This document shows, one piece after another, positions 7,975 through 17,075 of a DNA stretch of 64,000 nt. The notes beneath the pieces were generated by a model. It was not told the DNA's origin, searched no databases, and was given only the letters and a program-made list of their open reading frames with translations. The DNA comes from Clostridia bacterium. GTDB lineage: Bacteria > Bacillota > Clostridia > Peptostreptococcales > JAAYPU01. Within the stretch, counting starts at the first letter, position 1. Each line of letters begins with the position of its first letter. The translations under genes were made by a program, and so were the position numbers. The DNA is taken from the NCBI GenBank assembly GCA_016278615.1, contig JADQBM010000003.1:1-64000 (forward strand). The letters run 5' to 3'.

Positions 7975-9012
7975 ATGATGAAACGAAATATTAAAGACTG
8001 TACCCTTGGAGAATTAGAAAGTTTTGTCCTTGAATTAGGAGAAAAGAAGTTTAGAGCGAAGCAGATTTTCAGTTGGTTGTCAAAAGGAATTTACGATTTT
8101 GAAGAGATGAGGAACATCCCTAAAAAGTTTAGAGACCAATTGAAAGACAGTGCTTATATTGAAAACATTGTATGTGAAAAGATTTTATTTTCAAAAGAGG
8201 ATGCCACTAGAAAGTATCTTTTTAAATTGAAGGATGACCATTTGATTGAAAGTGTGTATATGAATTATCGTTATGGTAATTCTATATGCATTTCCTCTCA
8301 GGTGGGATGCAAAATGGGATGCTCTTTTTGTGCATCCACAATTGGAGGGGTGAAAAGGAATCTCTCTCCATCCGAAATGTTGGAACAGGTCTTGAAAATT
8401 CAAGAGGATGTAAAGGAAAGAATATCTCATGTTGTAGTAATGGGAAGTGGTGAACCTTTTGAGAATTATGATGCCTTATTAAAGTTTCTGGAAATTATTC
8501 ATTCCCAAGAAGGGCTTTATTTAAGCTATAGAAATATAACGGTTTCAACATGTGGCATTATTCCCAAAATTATTGATTTTGCTCGTAAGATGCCACAAGT
8601 AACATTAGCAATATCATTACATGCACCCAATAACCCTATCAGGAATTCCATCATGGCGGTTAACAAGAAATACCCCTTAGATCAATTGTTACAAGCATGT
8701 AATCAATATATAGAGCTTACAAATAAAAGAATTACTTTTGAATATGCGCTGATACAGGGCGTAAACGACTGCGAGGAACATGCTGAAGAACTTGGTAAAA
8801 TTCTGAAAGACATGCTTTGCCATGTAAACTTGATTCCATTAAATAAAGTTCAAGAAAATACATTTATAGGCTCTGAAAGAAAAAAAGCAGAAAGATTCCA
8901 GGAAATTTTGGAGAAATACAGAGTAAACGCAACCATAAGAAGAGAGCTTGGAAGTGACATTGAAGCTGCATGTGGACAATTAAGACGGACCCAGATTGCT
9001 AATGAAGAATGA
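7975..9012 (+). CDS. rlmN: Dual-specificity 23S rRNA/tRNA adenine C2-methyltransferase RlmN
   Basis: A radical SAM enzyme that methylates C2 of A2503 in 23S rRNA and A37 in some tRNAs. The cluster motif CKMGCSFC is present, as are the substrate strand HVVVMGSGEPFENYD and the late conserved Cys in EAACGQLRR that forms the methyl-enzyme intermediate. The start is ATG at 7975 (or the adjacent ATG at 7978) after AGGA; the upstream TTG at 7942 has no ribosome-binding site. Length (345 residues) fits the family. A second-copy or Cfr-like variant is unlikely from the normal RlmN motifs. Confidence 0.96.
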   Translation: MMKRNIKDCTLGELESFVLELGEKKFRAKQIFSWLSKGIYDFEEMRNIPKKFRDQLKDSAYIENIVCEKILFSKEDATRKYLFKLKDDHLIESVYMNYRYGNSICISSQVGCKMGCSFCASTIGGVKRNLSPSEMLEQVLKIQEDVKERISHVVVMGSGEPFENYDALLKFLEIIHSQEGLYLSYRNITVSTCGIIPKIIDFARKMPQVTLAISLHAPNNPIRNSIMAVNKKYPLDQLLQACNQYIELTNKRITFEYALIQGVNDCEEHAEELGKILKDMLCHVNLIPLNKVQENTFIGSERKKAERFQEILEKYRVNATIRRELGSDIEAACGQLRRTQIANEE

Positions 9013-9093
9013 AGAATTCTGGTTGATTTTCTTTGGATAAAATCTTCCGAAGATTTAATTTAGAAAAATTATCTTATAAATCTTCTAAATTCT

Positions 9094-9123
9094 TTGAAAA
9101 GTCATGGGTAGGTATTGTATAAT
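9094..9123 (+). promoter_or_regulatory. SigA-type promoter of the small P-loop protein
   Basis: TTGAAA, 18 bases, then a perfect TATAAT, about 34 bases before the start at 9157. Confidence 0.7.
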
Positions 9124-9156
9124 GAAAGAAAAACAAAGAATGGGGAGGCGATTCCG

Positions 9157-9573
9157 ATGGTGAAGCTATTTGTAGGAATAAAAGGCAGTGGAAAAACAAA
9201 GAGAATGATCAATATGGCCAATGATAGCAATAACACTGGAGATGGTAGTGTCGTATTTATTAATAAAGACAGCAGGTTGATGTATGACCTGCATTACAAT
9301 ATCAGATTCGTAAGTCTTGAAGAATACGAAATAGATGATGTGGCTACCTATATAGGCTTTATATATGGTATTCTATCTTCTGATCATGATATTGAAATTA
9401 TCTATATTGACAGTTTGCTTAAACATGCAAATATACATATTGACGATGTTCCAGATTTCTTAGAGAAACTTTTAAAAATAGGAGAGAAAAGAAACGTTCA
9501 ATTTAATGTAAGTTTAAGTTCAGCGATAGATGCTTTACCGGAAGCAGTTAAAAAATATACAATAATTGAATAG
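9157..9573 (+). CDS. Small P-loop ATP-binding protein of unknown function
   Basis: A 138-residue protein with a clear Walker A motif, GIKGSGKT, at residues 6-13. A Walker B-like strand, IEIIYIDSL, comes at about residues 80-88. No further domain is present. Clostridial relatives are often named PilT-like, but it lacks the PilT ATPase body, so I do not use that name. It has its own promoter and a long inverted repeat downstream, so it is probably monocistronic. The start ATG follows GGGAGG; the ORF-track start overlaps the -10 box. Confidence 0.75.
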   Translation: MVKLFVGIKGSGKTKRMINMANDSNNTGDGSVVFINKDSRLMYDLHYNIRFVSLEEYEIDDVATYIGFIYGILSSDHDIEIIYIDSLLKHANIHIDDVPDFLEKLLKIGEKRNVQFNVSLSSAIDALPEAVKKYTIIE

Positions 9574-9635
9574 ATCCATTATAAAAGAAATAGAAAAATA
9601 GGAATAGTATATTTTTTAAGTCCATTCTGTTTTAT

Positions 9636-9673
9636 TTAAAAGGATTTTGACCGACGGGTCAAAATCCTTTTAA
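9636..9673. terminator. Perfect 17-bp inverted repeat, probable bidirectional terminator
   Basis: TTAAAAGGATTTTGACC, loop GACG, GGTCAAAATCCTTTTAA. The stem is very stable but T runs on either side are short and interrupted. Confidence 0.6.
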
Positions 9674-9821
9674 GTTGGTTAGTTCGTAGTCGCACAATTG
9701 AAATTTGAAGGATTATTGATATCTTACCTAAATTGAATTATAAAATATTAGTGGTAAATCAAGGGTCTCTATTGTATAATTAAGTTGGTATTTAAAGAAA
9801 CTATCTAAGGGGTGTTTGCAG

Positions 9822-10217
9822 ATGAAAAATGTTATGGTTTGTGTGACACAACAGAAAACCTGTGATCGGATAATAAAACAAGGTGCTGATTTTTTAGGTG
9901 AAGAAGAAGGGGAACTTTTTGTTATACATGTTTCGAAATACGGTTTCAATTTCTTAGGAAACTCTCAAGAAGGGGAAGCATTAGAGTATTTATACGAAAA
10001 AGCCAAAGAGTATGGGGCTAATCTTACTGTTGTTCGGTCCAATGATGTGCTCAAAACATTAATCGATTTAACAGAAAAAAATAGTATTACCCATATCTTC
10101 TTAGGTGAATCCAGCGAAGCTGAGCAAAAAAATGATATGGTTAAAAACTTGAAAAAGCAGATAAGAAGGCGCGTCAATCTTGAGGTCATTCCTTCAAATG
10201 AAAATGTTGAAGTATAA
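9822..10217 (+). CDS. Universal stress protein-like (UspA fold) protein
   Basis: A 131-residue single Usp-like domain resembling the Usp domain of KdpD sensors. It begins MKNVMVCVTQQKTCDRIIKQGADF and has the paired strands FVIHVSKYGFN and ITHIFLGESSEAE. Its role is unknown; nucleotide binding is possible but the usual GxxGxxx(S/T) run is not clear. ATG at 9822 follows AAGGGG; the TTG used by the ORF track lies two codons upstream. It is closed by the hairpin at 10324. Confidence 0.7.
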   Translation: MKNVMVCVTQQKTCDRIIKQGADFLGEEEGELFVIHVSKYGFNFLGNSQEGEALEYLYEKAKEYGANLTVVRSNDVLKTLIDLTEKNSITHIFLGESSEAEQKNDMVKNLKKQIRRRVNLEVIPSNENVEV

Positions 10218-10220
10218 AAG

Positions 10221-10440
10221 GCTAGGGGACAGGTTACAGGGAACAGGGGACTGGGGACAGAAGAGATAAAAAGATGAGAGATGAAAGTTAAGGTTAGTTT
10301 TACGAATGTAAAACTCTCTAATTCCCACCTTAAGCGTTAGCGTAGGTGGGTTTTTAAACTTATTCTTAAGCTTCATTATTTAACGTAAACTTACACTTAA
10401 ACTTTTATTTAAACTTATACTTTTTATTTACACTCAAACT
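10221..10440. repeat. Intergenic word-array element (A), mixed type
   Basis: A left part rich in GGGACAGG...GGGAACAGGGGAC words is followed by an AT hairpin (AGTTTTAC-GAAT-GTAAAACT), a strong terminator, and a right array of TTAAACTTACACTTAAACTT words. The two arms are not reverse complements of each other here, so it may be a composite of two element types. Confidence 0.6.
10324..10355 (+). terminator. Intrinsic terminator after the Usp gene
   Basis: CCCACCT pairs with AGGTGGG around TAAGCGTTAGCGT, followed by TTTTT. Confidence 0.8.
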
Positions 10441-10461
10441 TACTTATCTCTGGAGGAAGAA

Positions 10462-11433
10462 ATGCGATATTGTACTTACTCAGAACATATGCAGCGAAAG
10501 CATGGGGAGAAAGTGTATAAGATACCCATTAATATTCCAGTATCTTGTCCAAATAGGGATGGAACGCTTTCTGATGGAGGATGTATTTTTTGTGGTGAAA
10601 AAGGTGCGGGCTTTGAAAATCTCTCCAATACAATGTCTATTCAAGAGCAGTTGGAAAAGAACATCCTTTACATTAGAAAAAAATATAAAGCTTATAAATA
10701 TGTAGCGTATTTTCAGAACTATTCCAATACCTATCTACCTATTGAAAAACTGGAGGAATACGCAGAAGCTGCTTCCTTGGATAATGTTGTAGAGTTATCT
10801 TTTTCTACAAGGCCAGACTGTATATCAGATGCATATCTTGAAAAGTTGGCAAGTATAGCTACAAAATTAAACAAGGAGGTAAGTATTGAATTAGGGTTAC
10901 AGACAGTTAATTATCACACGCTCAATAAAATAAATCGAGGGCATACTTTAGCTGAATTTATTGATGCGGTCATACGAATAAAAAAATTCAAATTTGAAGT
11001 CTGTGCTCATGTCATTTTGAATCTCCCTTGGGATGATCAAGAGGATGTGATAGAGACTGCTAAAATACTCACCGCATTATCTGTGGAACAAGTAAAACTT
11101 CATGCTTTATATATTGAAAAGAATACAAAAATGTGTGAACTGTATCAACAGGGCAAAATTGAAATTATTTCTTTGGAGGCTTATGTGAATAGAGTCATTT
11201 TGTTTTTACAGTACCTATCGCCTAATACCATTATTCAAAGAGTTGCTGGAAGAGCACCGGAAGAAGACACTGTTTTTTGCAATTGGAACACCAGTTGGTG
11301 GAAAATAAAAGATAGAATAGAAGAAAAAATGGAACAATGCGATACCCTACAAGGCGAAAAATGCGATTATCTCAATGGGAAAGCATTGAATGTATTTGAA
11401 AAAACAGATATAGAAAAGACAGATAAAAGATAA
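10462..11433 (+). CDS. Radical SAM protein of the YhcC/TIGR01212 family
   Basis: A 323-residue radical SAM protein. The cluster region SCPNRDGTLSDGGCIFC has the long first spacing typical of this family. Further family landmarks are FQNYSNTY, ELGLQTVNYHTLNKINRGH and HVILNLPWDD. The substrate is unproved to my knowledge; an RNA or cofactor role would be a guess. ATG at 10462 follows CTGGAGGA. Odd: the last eleven codons (ending EKTDIEKTDKR) are made of the ACAGATA/AAAGATA words of the repeat element that follows, so the C-terminus was probably rewritten by the repeat. Confidence 0.88.
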   Translation: MRYCTYSEHMQRKHGEKVYKIPINIPVSCPNRDGTLSDGGCIFCGEKGAGFENLSNTMSIQEQLEKNILYIRKKYKAYKYVAYFQNYSNTYLPIEKLEEYAEAASLDNVVELSFSTRPDCISDAYLEKLASIATKLNKEVSIELGLQTVNYHTLNKINRGHTLAEFIDAVIRIKKFKFEVCAHVILNLPWDDQEDVIETAKILTALSVEQVKLHALYIEKNTKMCELYQQGKIEIISLEAYVNRVILFLQYLSPNTIIQRVAGRAPEEDTVFCNWNTSWWKIKDRIEEKMEQCDTLQGEKCDYLNGKALNVFEKTDIEKTDKR

Positions 11434-11627
11434 CAGACTAGAAAAAACAGATAATAGATAACAGCCTAGAAAAGACAGATAATAGATAACAGATAATAGA
11501 TAAGAGTTAAGGTGAATTTTGTTTCACAAAATTATCATTTAAAAATATAGATCAAATTGGTTTTGCCTAAAGGCAAAACTTTCCGCAACTGTTATCTCTT
11601 ATCTATCATCTATTATCTATCATTTAA
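11400..11627. repeat. Intergenic word-array element (B), GATAACAGATAATAG type
   Basis: The left array (ACAGATAATAGATAACAG) and the right array (TTATCTCTTATCTATCATC) are reverse complements in type. Between them are hairpins GAATTTTGTTTCACAAAATT and GGTTTTGCCTAAAGGCAAAACT. It spans from inside the 3' end of the radical SAM gene to just before the HAD gene ribosome-binding site. Confidence 0.85.
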
Positions 11628-11640
11628 GTGGGGTGTAATT

Positions 11641-12327
11641 TTGCGAAACATACTTTTGATCTGGGATATTGATGGAACTTTGATGCATTGTGGTGGATGT
11701 GGAAGGGAAGCCCTTAATGAAACCTTTAAAGAACTTTTCGACATAGATAATGCTTTTGAGTATGCGAAAATAGGCGGGGCTATGGATGCCACTCTGTTAA
11801 ATGAAATATTAAAGAAAAGTGGTATTTCTCAGGATAAGAAAAAAGACATCTTAAATAAATATGGAGAAAAATTGATTAAAATATTGAAGGAATATGAACA
11901 AAACAGAATACTCCCAGGTATTAAAGAGATATTAGAGGAGACTCAAAGGCATAATCATATTTATAACACCATTGCAACAAGCAACTTTGAAATAGGTGCA
12001 AGAATAAAGTTGGATTCTCATGGGCTAAACCCTTATTTCGTTACGGGTGGATTTGGCGACATTGAAAAGGAAAAATGGCATGCGGCACAAAAGGCCATAG
12101 AAGAAACGGAAAATCTTTTTAATGTGCGATTTAAGAAGCATAATATATACATCATTGGGGATACATGGTATGATATTGAATGTGCCAATAAATTGGGAAT
12201 TAAATCAATCGCTGTTGCCACGGGGTGGGTATCTTATGAGGAGCTTAAAAGTTATCATCCAGATTTTATCTATAAAGAATTGAGGCATGACCATTTAATA
12301 TTGGAAACAGTACTAAATGATATCTAA
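11641..12327 (+). CDS. HAD-superfamily hydrolase (phosphatase-like)
   Basis: A 228-residue HAD hydrolase. Motif I is DIDGTL (nucleophile Asp near residue 9), motif II is the TSN in TIATSNFEIGA, and motif III/IV is IGDTWYDIECANKLGIKSIAV. A helical cap lies between motifs I and II, as in Gph/beta-phosphoglucomutase-like phosphatases. The substrate is unknown. The start is TTG at 11641 after GTGGGGTG; the 28-residue upstream extension in the ORF track reads through the repeat element and is not credible. Confidence 0.85.
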   Translation: MRNILLIWDIDGTLMHCGGCGREALNETFKELFDIDNAFEYAKIGGAMDATLLNEILKKSGISQDKKKDILNKYGEKLIKILKEYEQNRILPGIKEILEETQRHNHIYNTIATSNFEIGARIKLDSHGLNPYFVTGGFGDIEKEKWHAAQKAIEETENLFNVRFKKHNIYIIGDTWYDIECANKLGIKSIAVATGWVSYEELKSYHPDFIYKELRHDHLILETVLNDI

Positions 12328-12370
12328 TATAAGACGTTATACTAATGATGGTAAAAATAATAGAAGATGA

Positions 12371-13270
12371 ATGAAGAATGGAAAAATGAGGAAAGTATTA
12401 TTATTTATAAGTATTTCTGCAGTTTTATTCAGCACTATGGAAGTTGCACTAAAAATAGCAGCATCAGATTTTGACGCATTTCAGATGACCTTTACAAGAT
12501 TCTTGTGGGGAGGAATTGTACTTCTTCCATTTGCTGTAATGGAATTCAGAAAACGTTCTATTATGATAACAAAAGATGATTTAATATATTTCATGCTTCT
12601 TGGTATCATTAATATTGTAGTTAGCATGACATTTTTTCAATTTGCTGTTATATACACAAAGGCTTCTTCGGTTGCAGTTGTTTTTTGTACAAATCCAATG
12701 TTTACAATGCTATTTGCTCATTTTTTAACAGAAGAAAAAATGAACAAAAACAAGATGATAGCGCTTATAATAAGCATTGTGGGATTAGTGTTTATAATGA
12801 ATCCAATGCATATCCGTCAACCAGATGATTTGTTGGGTATTATTTTTGCATTTGCATCATCTGTTACTTTTGGGCTTTATAGTGCTTTTGGCAAGCGAAG
12901 AATAAAGAGATATGGTGGTATTGCACAGACCAGTATTAGCTTTATACTTGGCACTTTGGTATTGTTGGTATTTTTAATAATAATGGATAAACCAATATTA
13001 ATCGACATTCACTCAAATAATGTAGTCTTAATCATTTATATAAGTGTCTTCGTAACTGGAGGCGGATACTTGGCCTATTTCATGGCTATGGAACATTCAG
13101 ATACATCTTTCGCATCATTGGTGTTTTTTGTTAAACCTGCATTAGCACCTATCGTTGCCGTATTAATACTAGGCGAAGTGATTACTTGGAATGTGATTGT
13201 AGGAATTGTTTTTATCCTTGTAGGATCTTATATTACATTAGGGACAGGAAATTTGATTAAAAAGATCTAA
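12371..13270 (+). CDS. EamA/DMT-family transporter
   Basis: A 299-residue polytopic membrane protein with about ten predicted helices in two EamA repeats. The first repeat contains FTRFLWGGIVLLPF and KASSVAVVFCTNPMFTMLFA; the second contains SDTSFASLVFFVKPALAPIVAVLILGEVITW. The two KPA/NPMF signature regions are typical of drug/metabolite exporters. The substrate is unknown. The start has only a weak ribosome-binding site, and the ATG five codons later (MRKVLL) is possible. Confidence 0.85.
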   Translation: MKNGKMRKVLLFISISAVLFSTMEVALKIAASDFDAFQMTFTRFLWGGIVLLPFAVMEFRKRSIMITKDDLIYFMLLGIINIVVSMTFFQFAVIYTKASSVAVVFCTNPMFTMLFAHFLTEEKMNKNKMIALIISIVGLVFIMNPMHIRQPDDLLGIIFAFASSVTFGLYSAFGKRRIKRYGGIAQTSISFILGTLVLLVFLIIMDKPILIDIHSNNVVLIIYISVFVTGGGYLAYFMAMEHSDTSFASLVFFVKPALAPIVAVLILGEVITWNVIVGIVFILVGSYITLGTGNLIKKI

Positions 13271-13319
13271 TGGGTAATGCATATTCAGTTTCTTCTTTTA
13301 TAAAGGTGGTGTCAGAGTA

Positions 13320-14126
13320 GTGATCTATTGGAGAGATTTTTTAATTCCTTATGAACAGACAGTTGAAGAATTGAAAATAAAAATCAAATCGCTTAGAGAT
13401 GAGTTTAGGAAACGAAGTGAATATTCGCCAATTGAATTTGTAACTGGAAGGGAAGCCGTTCCAAGCATTATTGAAAAAGCAAGAAATCTGGGGTACTCTG
13501 AAGACGAGATAGCAATGAGGATGGAAGATGTTGCGGGAATTCGGATTATGTGCCAGTTTGAAGATGACATCTATAAAGTGATTGAGTTGATTAAAGAAAG
13601 AGATGGAATAGATTTAGAAATTCAATATGAAAAGAATTACATAGAAAATAAAAAGGATAGCGGATATCGGAGCTATCACATGATTATTAAATATCCCGTC
13701 ATCACTGTAGAAGGACTTTCAGTAGTTTTGGCAGAAATACAAATCAGAACATTAGCCATGAACTTTTGGGCGACCATAGAACATTCGTTGAATTATAAGT
13801 ATAAAAGTAATATTCCTGAGATAATAGCAGAGAAATTAAAAAAATCTGCTGAGGCAGCCTATCAACTTGATCAAGAAATGCTATCCATACGAGACGAGGT
13901 TGTGGATGCTCAGGAACTGTTTACGATTAAATCAAATATGGTTTCAAAGATCATAACTTATATCAACATGTTAGAGAACGTAGGTGAAAACGAGACTGCT
14001 TTTTATTATAGAAAAAGATTTGAAGATGTTGAAAATATCGTAGACGAAAAGAACGAAGGATTAAAAGAACAAACATTGAAAAACATCGTAGAGGAATTAA
14101 GAGTTTTAGTAGATGAACAAATGTAA
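13320..14126 (+). CDS. Small alarmone synthetase, RelQ/YjbM-like (ppGpp synthase)
   Basis: A 268-residue (p)ppGpp synthetase without hydrolase or regulatory domains. Synthetase landmarks are DVAGIRIMCQFEDDIY, KDSGYRSYHMIIKYP and EIQIRTLAMNFWATIEHSLNYKY. The last contains the catalytic Glu and the ExQIRT motif. It makes the stringent-response alarmone from GTP or GDP and ATP in the cytoplasm. GTG at 13320 follows AAAGGTGG. The Nudix gene follows closely. Confidence 0.92.
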   Translation: MIYWRDFLIPYEQTVEELKIKIKSLRDEFRKRSEYSPIEFVTGREAVPSIIEKARNLGYSEDEIAMRMEDVAGIRIMCQFEDDIYKVIELIKERDGIDLEIQYEKNYIENKKDSGYRSYHMIIKYPVITVEGLSVVLAEIQIRTLAMNFWATIEHSLNYKYKSNIPEIIAEKLKKSAEAAYQLDQEMLSIRDEVVDAQELFTIKSNMVSKIITYINMLENVGENETAFYYRKRFEDVENIVDEKNEGLKEQTLKNIVEELRVLVDEQM

Positions 14127-14180
14127 TAGAAAATTTGAAATCAAAAAGTGCAGCTCATAAAGAGAGGCAGGTGGATATGT

Positions 14181-14798
14181 TTGGAAATCTCATTTTTAGA
14201 AAAAATATTTACAAATAGACAGGTGGAAGTACTAAGTGATTATGCTTTTTTTTCGGTATTGGTACCGTTGGTTTACTATAACAACACCAGTCACCTTCTT
14301 TTCGAAATAAGATCGGATAAGCTTAAAAGGCAGCCCAATGAGATTTGCTTCCCAGGAGGTAAAATTGAAATGGGAGAATCACCAAAGGCGTGTGCACTAA
14401 GAGAAACAAGCGAAGAATTAAATATCTCTTTAGATCGAATAAAAATTATAAGTGAATTAGATTATATTATTACATACAGTAATTTCACCTTGTACTCTTT
14501 TTTAGGTGAAATTGATTACTCAGATGTAGCGGGAATGAACTTCAACAAGAATGAGGTAAAAGACTATTTTCTTGTTCCTTTTGATTTTTTCATGGAGGCA
14601 AATCCCATTCACCATGAGATAGAAATATTACCAAAAACCCCAGCAGAATTTCCACATCATCTTATTCAGAATGGAAAGGATTATAATTGGAGAAAAGGAA
14701 AGATTCCAGTGTATTTATATACTTATGGAGATAAAGTAATATGGGGACTGACGGCCAGAATTATTGCAAACATGGTTAAAATTATTAAGGAACATTAA
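14181..14798 (+). CDS. Nudix hydrolase, CoA-pyrophosphatase-like
   Basis: The Nudix box is GGKIEMGESPKACALRETSEEL, matching GX5EX7REUXEEXGU apart from its last positions. It is preceded by RQPNEICFPGG, the UPF0035-type motif of CoA pyrophosphatases (NudL). About 205 residues. The TTG at 14181 lies six bases after AGGTGG and is preferred over the GTG at 14148, which lacks a site. The 55-base gap to the alarmone synthetase suggests co-transcription. Substrate is inferred by motif only. Confidence 0.85.
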   Translation: MEISFLEKIFTNRQVEVLSDYAFFSVLVPLVYYNNTSHLLFEIRSDKLKRQPNEICFPGGKIEMGESPKACALRETSEELNISLDRIKIISELDYIITYSNFTLYSFLGEIDYSDVAGMNFNKNEVKDYFLVPFDFFMEANPIHHEIEILPKTPAEFPHHLIQNGKDYNWRKGKIPVYLYTYGDKVIWGLTARIIANMVKIIKEH

Positions 14799-14835
14799 AA
14801 TTAGAGTTTAAAATGAGAAATAAATCAAACCATTA

Positions 14836-14872
14836 AAAGGCTGTGTCTATTGTAAACACAGCCTTTGTTTTA
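14836..14872. terminator. Bidirectional terminator between the Nudix and Hsp20 genes
   Basis: AAAGGCTGTGT pairs with ACACAGCCTTT, followed by TGTTTT on plus and by TTTTAATGG on minus. Convergent genes end on both sides. Confidence 0.85.
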
Positions 14873-15295
14873 CTATTGTATTTCGATGACTTTTTTAGTT
14901 GGAGCTTTTTTATCTTTAGGTAATTGAATCTTTAAAACGCCGTCTTCATAAGAAGCTTGAATATTTTCATAATTAATATCTTCTATATAGAAGGAACGGT
15001 TCATTCTTCGGCTTGCTCTTTCTTTTCGAATGTAATTTTCCTTTTCTTCATTAATCTCATTTTTACTCTCAATACCTATTGTAAGATAGTTGTTCTGATA
15101 GTCCACCTTGATTTGCTCTTTGTTGACACCGGGGACTTCAGCCTCAATAAGGTATTCTGTTTCATTATCCTTGATATCTACTTTCATATCTGTCGAAAGG
15201 GTACTCGGAAGATTGAAAGTGTCGTCAAAGAGTCTACCTACAAGAGAGTCCAAGTTATTTAGATTTCTTGAAAAGGGAACCATACTGTTAAACAT
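14873..15295 (-). CDS. Small heat-shock protein, Hsp20 family
   Basis: A 140-residue alpha-crystallin-type chaperone that holds unfolding proteins. The crystallin domain runs from about residue 38 (MKVDIKDNETEYLIEAEVPGV) to the GVLKIQLPK motif near the C-terminus. The region TIGIESKNEINEEKENYIRKERASRRMNRSF is the usual dimer loop. The ATG at 15295 follows TGGAGGTG; the track ATG at 15310 overlaps that site. It has its own SigA promoter and no visible CIRCE element. Confidence 0.95.
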   Translation of the reverse strand: MFNSMVPFSRNLNNLDSLVGRLFDDTFNLPSTLSTDMKVDIKDNETEYLIEAEVPGVNKEQIKVDYQNNYLTIGIESKNEINEEKENYIRKERASRRMNRSFYIEDINYENIQASYEDGVLKIQLPKDKKAPTKKVIEIQ

Positions 15296-15327
15296 AATCA
15301 ACACCTCCATTTAATATTTATATTCAT

Positions 15328-15357
15328 ATTATAAAACTAAAGGTCAAAGAAAGTCAA
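15328..15357 (-). promoter_or_regulatory. SigA-type promoter of hsp20
   Basis: On minus, TTGACT, 18 bases, then TATAAT, about 33 bases before the start. Confidence 0.7.
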
Positions 15358-15511
15358 AGATCGAATTGGGCCAATATAACTGAATACATGGCAATTTTAT
15401 CAATTATTTGTGTTTTTCTTAGTATTATTAAAAATTACGGGGTTTTTCATGCAAATATTATATAATTTAATAAAGAACGAACTTATTGCCTTGTGAAATG
15501 AGGAAAGAGAT

Positions 15512-16126
15512 ATGGAGAAATTAAAAAAATCTTTTTACACAAGAGATACTCTTATTGTGGCTAAAGAACTCTTGGGCAAGTATTTAATGGTGAAGAATTC
15601 TAATGGGGACATGGGGGTTAGGATTGTGGAAACGGAAGCCTATATAGGGCCAATGGATAAAGCTTGTCATGCTTATAATAACAAACGAACAGAAAGAACT
15701 AAGAGTATGTACCGTAATGGTGGAAGTGCCTATGTTTACCAAATATATGGGATGCATTTCTGTTTCAACGTTGTCACTGAAAATGAAGAAGTGGGGACTG
15801 CAGTACTTATCCGCTCAGGAGAGCCCATAGAAGGTTTGAACCAAATGTCTATTAATCGGTATCTTAACCCTTGGAATGAACTAACACCTAAAGAAAGAAT
15901 AAACCTAACCAATGGACCTGGTAAGCTGTGCAAGGCTTTATGTCTTGATAAGCAGTTTAATGAAGAGAGTCTTTTGGGAGATGTGATTAATATATGTCAG
16001 ATCCCAGGTGAAGAGAATTTTGAAATAGCTGCTTCTAAAAGAATTAATATTGATTATTCGGAGGAGGCAAAAGATTATAAGTGGCGGTTTTATATAAAAG
16101 GGAATTCATACATATCCAAAAAATAA
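15512..16126 (+). CDS. 3-methyladenine DNA glycosylase (AAG/MPG family)
   Basis: A base-excision repair enzyme that removes alkylated purines. Family motifs are FYTRDTLIVAKELLGKYL, the catalytic-region IVETEAYIGPMDKACHAY, YVYQIYGMHFCFNVVT and NGPGKLCKAL. Its 204 residues match the bacterial MPG family. ATG follows GAGGAAAGAG. The nitrilase gene is close downstream. Confidence 0.94.
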   Translation: MEKLKKSFYTRDTLIVAKELLGKYLMVKNSNGDMGVRIVETEAYIGPMDKACHAYNNKRTERTKSMYRNGGSAYVYQIYGMHFCFNVVTENEEVGTAVLIRSGEPIEGLNQMSINRYLNPWNELTPKERINLTNGPGKLCKALCLDKQFNEESLLGDVINICQIPGEENFEIAASKRINIDYSEEAKDYKWRFYIKGNSYISKK

Positions 16127-16220
16127 GGCGTTATTGGCTATTATGAAGACATTTGCCGATGATTTTTTATTTATTCTTTTTCTCTTATTGTATATAATAA
16201 AGAAAAAGGGAGGAAGTACT

Positions 16221-17042
16221 ATGAAGCTAAAAATTGGGATATGTCAGATGAATATAACGGATAGTAAAGAAAGAAACCTTTTAAAAGCTGAGGAAATGAT
16301 ACGGATAGCGGCTAAAGGGAAAAGTCAGATCATTGTATTGCCGGAAATGTTCAATTGCCCCTATGAGACTGAAGCCTTTCCTAAATATGCTGAAGAATAT
16401 CCTGGGAAGACTGCTCAGCTATTATCTTCTTTATCGCAAGAGTTAGGCGTTTACATTTTTGGGGGATCTATTCCGGAACTGGATAACGGAGAAGTCTATA
16501 ATACATCCTTTATATTTAATAAAAATGGGGATTTGATTGGAAAACATCGGAAGATTCATTTATTTGATATTGATATTGAAGAAGGCATAAAATTTAAAGA
16601 ATCAGATACCCTGGGACGAGGAAATAGCATTACAGTGGTAGATACTGAATATGGCAGCATAGGAGTAGCCATATGCTATGATATGAGATTCCCAGAGTTG
16701 ATGCGTCTTATGGTTTTGAAAGGTGCGAAAGTAATCATTGTACCAGCGGCATTTAATATGACCACAGGGCCCGCTCATTGGGATCTAACATTAAGAGCCA
16801 GAGCAATAGATAATCAAGTTTATTACGTGGCAGCTTCCCCGGCCAGAAATTTAGAAGCCTCTTATCATGCTTATGGACATTCTGCACTGGTAAATCCTTG
16901 GGGAGAGATCATCAGTCAGGCAGATGAAACAGAAATGGTCCTTTACGGAGAAGTAGATTTGGATTATTTGGAAAATATACGAAATCAACTTCCCTTACTC
17001 GCTCATAGACGAACCGATTTGTACGAAGTAATAGAAAAATAG
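16221..17042 (+). CDS. Nitrilase-superfamily omega-amidase-like hydrolase
   Basis: A 273-residue carbon-nitrogen hydrolase of the NIT2/omega-amidase type. The catalytic triad can be seen: Glu in IIVLPEMFN, Lys in GKHRKIHLFD, and Cys in VAICYDMRFPE. The likely reaction is hydrolysis of alpha-ketoglutaramate or a similar amide. ATG at 16221 follows AAAGGGAGGAAG; the ORF-track N-terminal extension is unlike the family. A small coiled-coil gene follows after 33 bases. Confidence 0.9.
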   Translation: MKLKIGICQMNITDSKERNLLKAEEMIRIAAKGKSQIIVLPEMFNCPYETEAFPKYAEEYPGKTAQLLSSLSQELGVYIFGGSIPELDNGEVYNTSFIFNKNGDLIGKHRKIHLFDIDIEEGIKFKESDTLGRGNSITVVDTEYGSIGVAICYDMRFPELMRLMVLKGAKVIIVPAAFNMTTGPAHWDLTLRARAIDNQVYYVAASPARNLEASYHAYGHSALVNPWGEIISQADETEMVLYGEVDLDYLENIRNQLPLLAHRRTDLYEVIEK

Positions 17043-17075
17043 AAAAAATGCATAGAAAAAAATAAGGGGGATATT

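Noticed and set aside
9157-9573. Twitching motility ATPase PilT
   Set aside because: It has a Walker A motif but is far too short and lacks the PilT body.
11557-11640. N-terminal extension of the HAD hydrolase
   Set aside because: It reads through repeat element B; the TTG at 11641 follows a ribosome-binding site and precedes motif I correctly.
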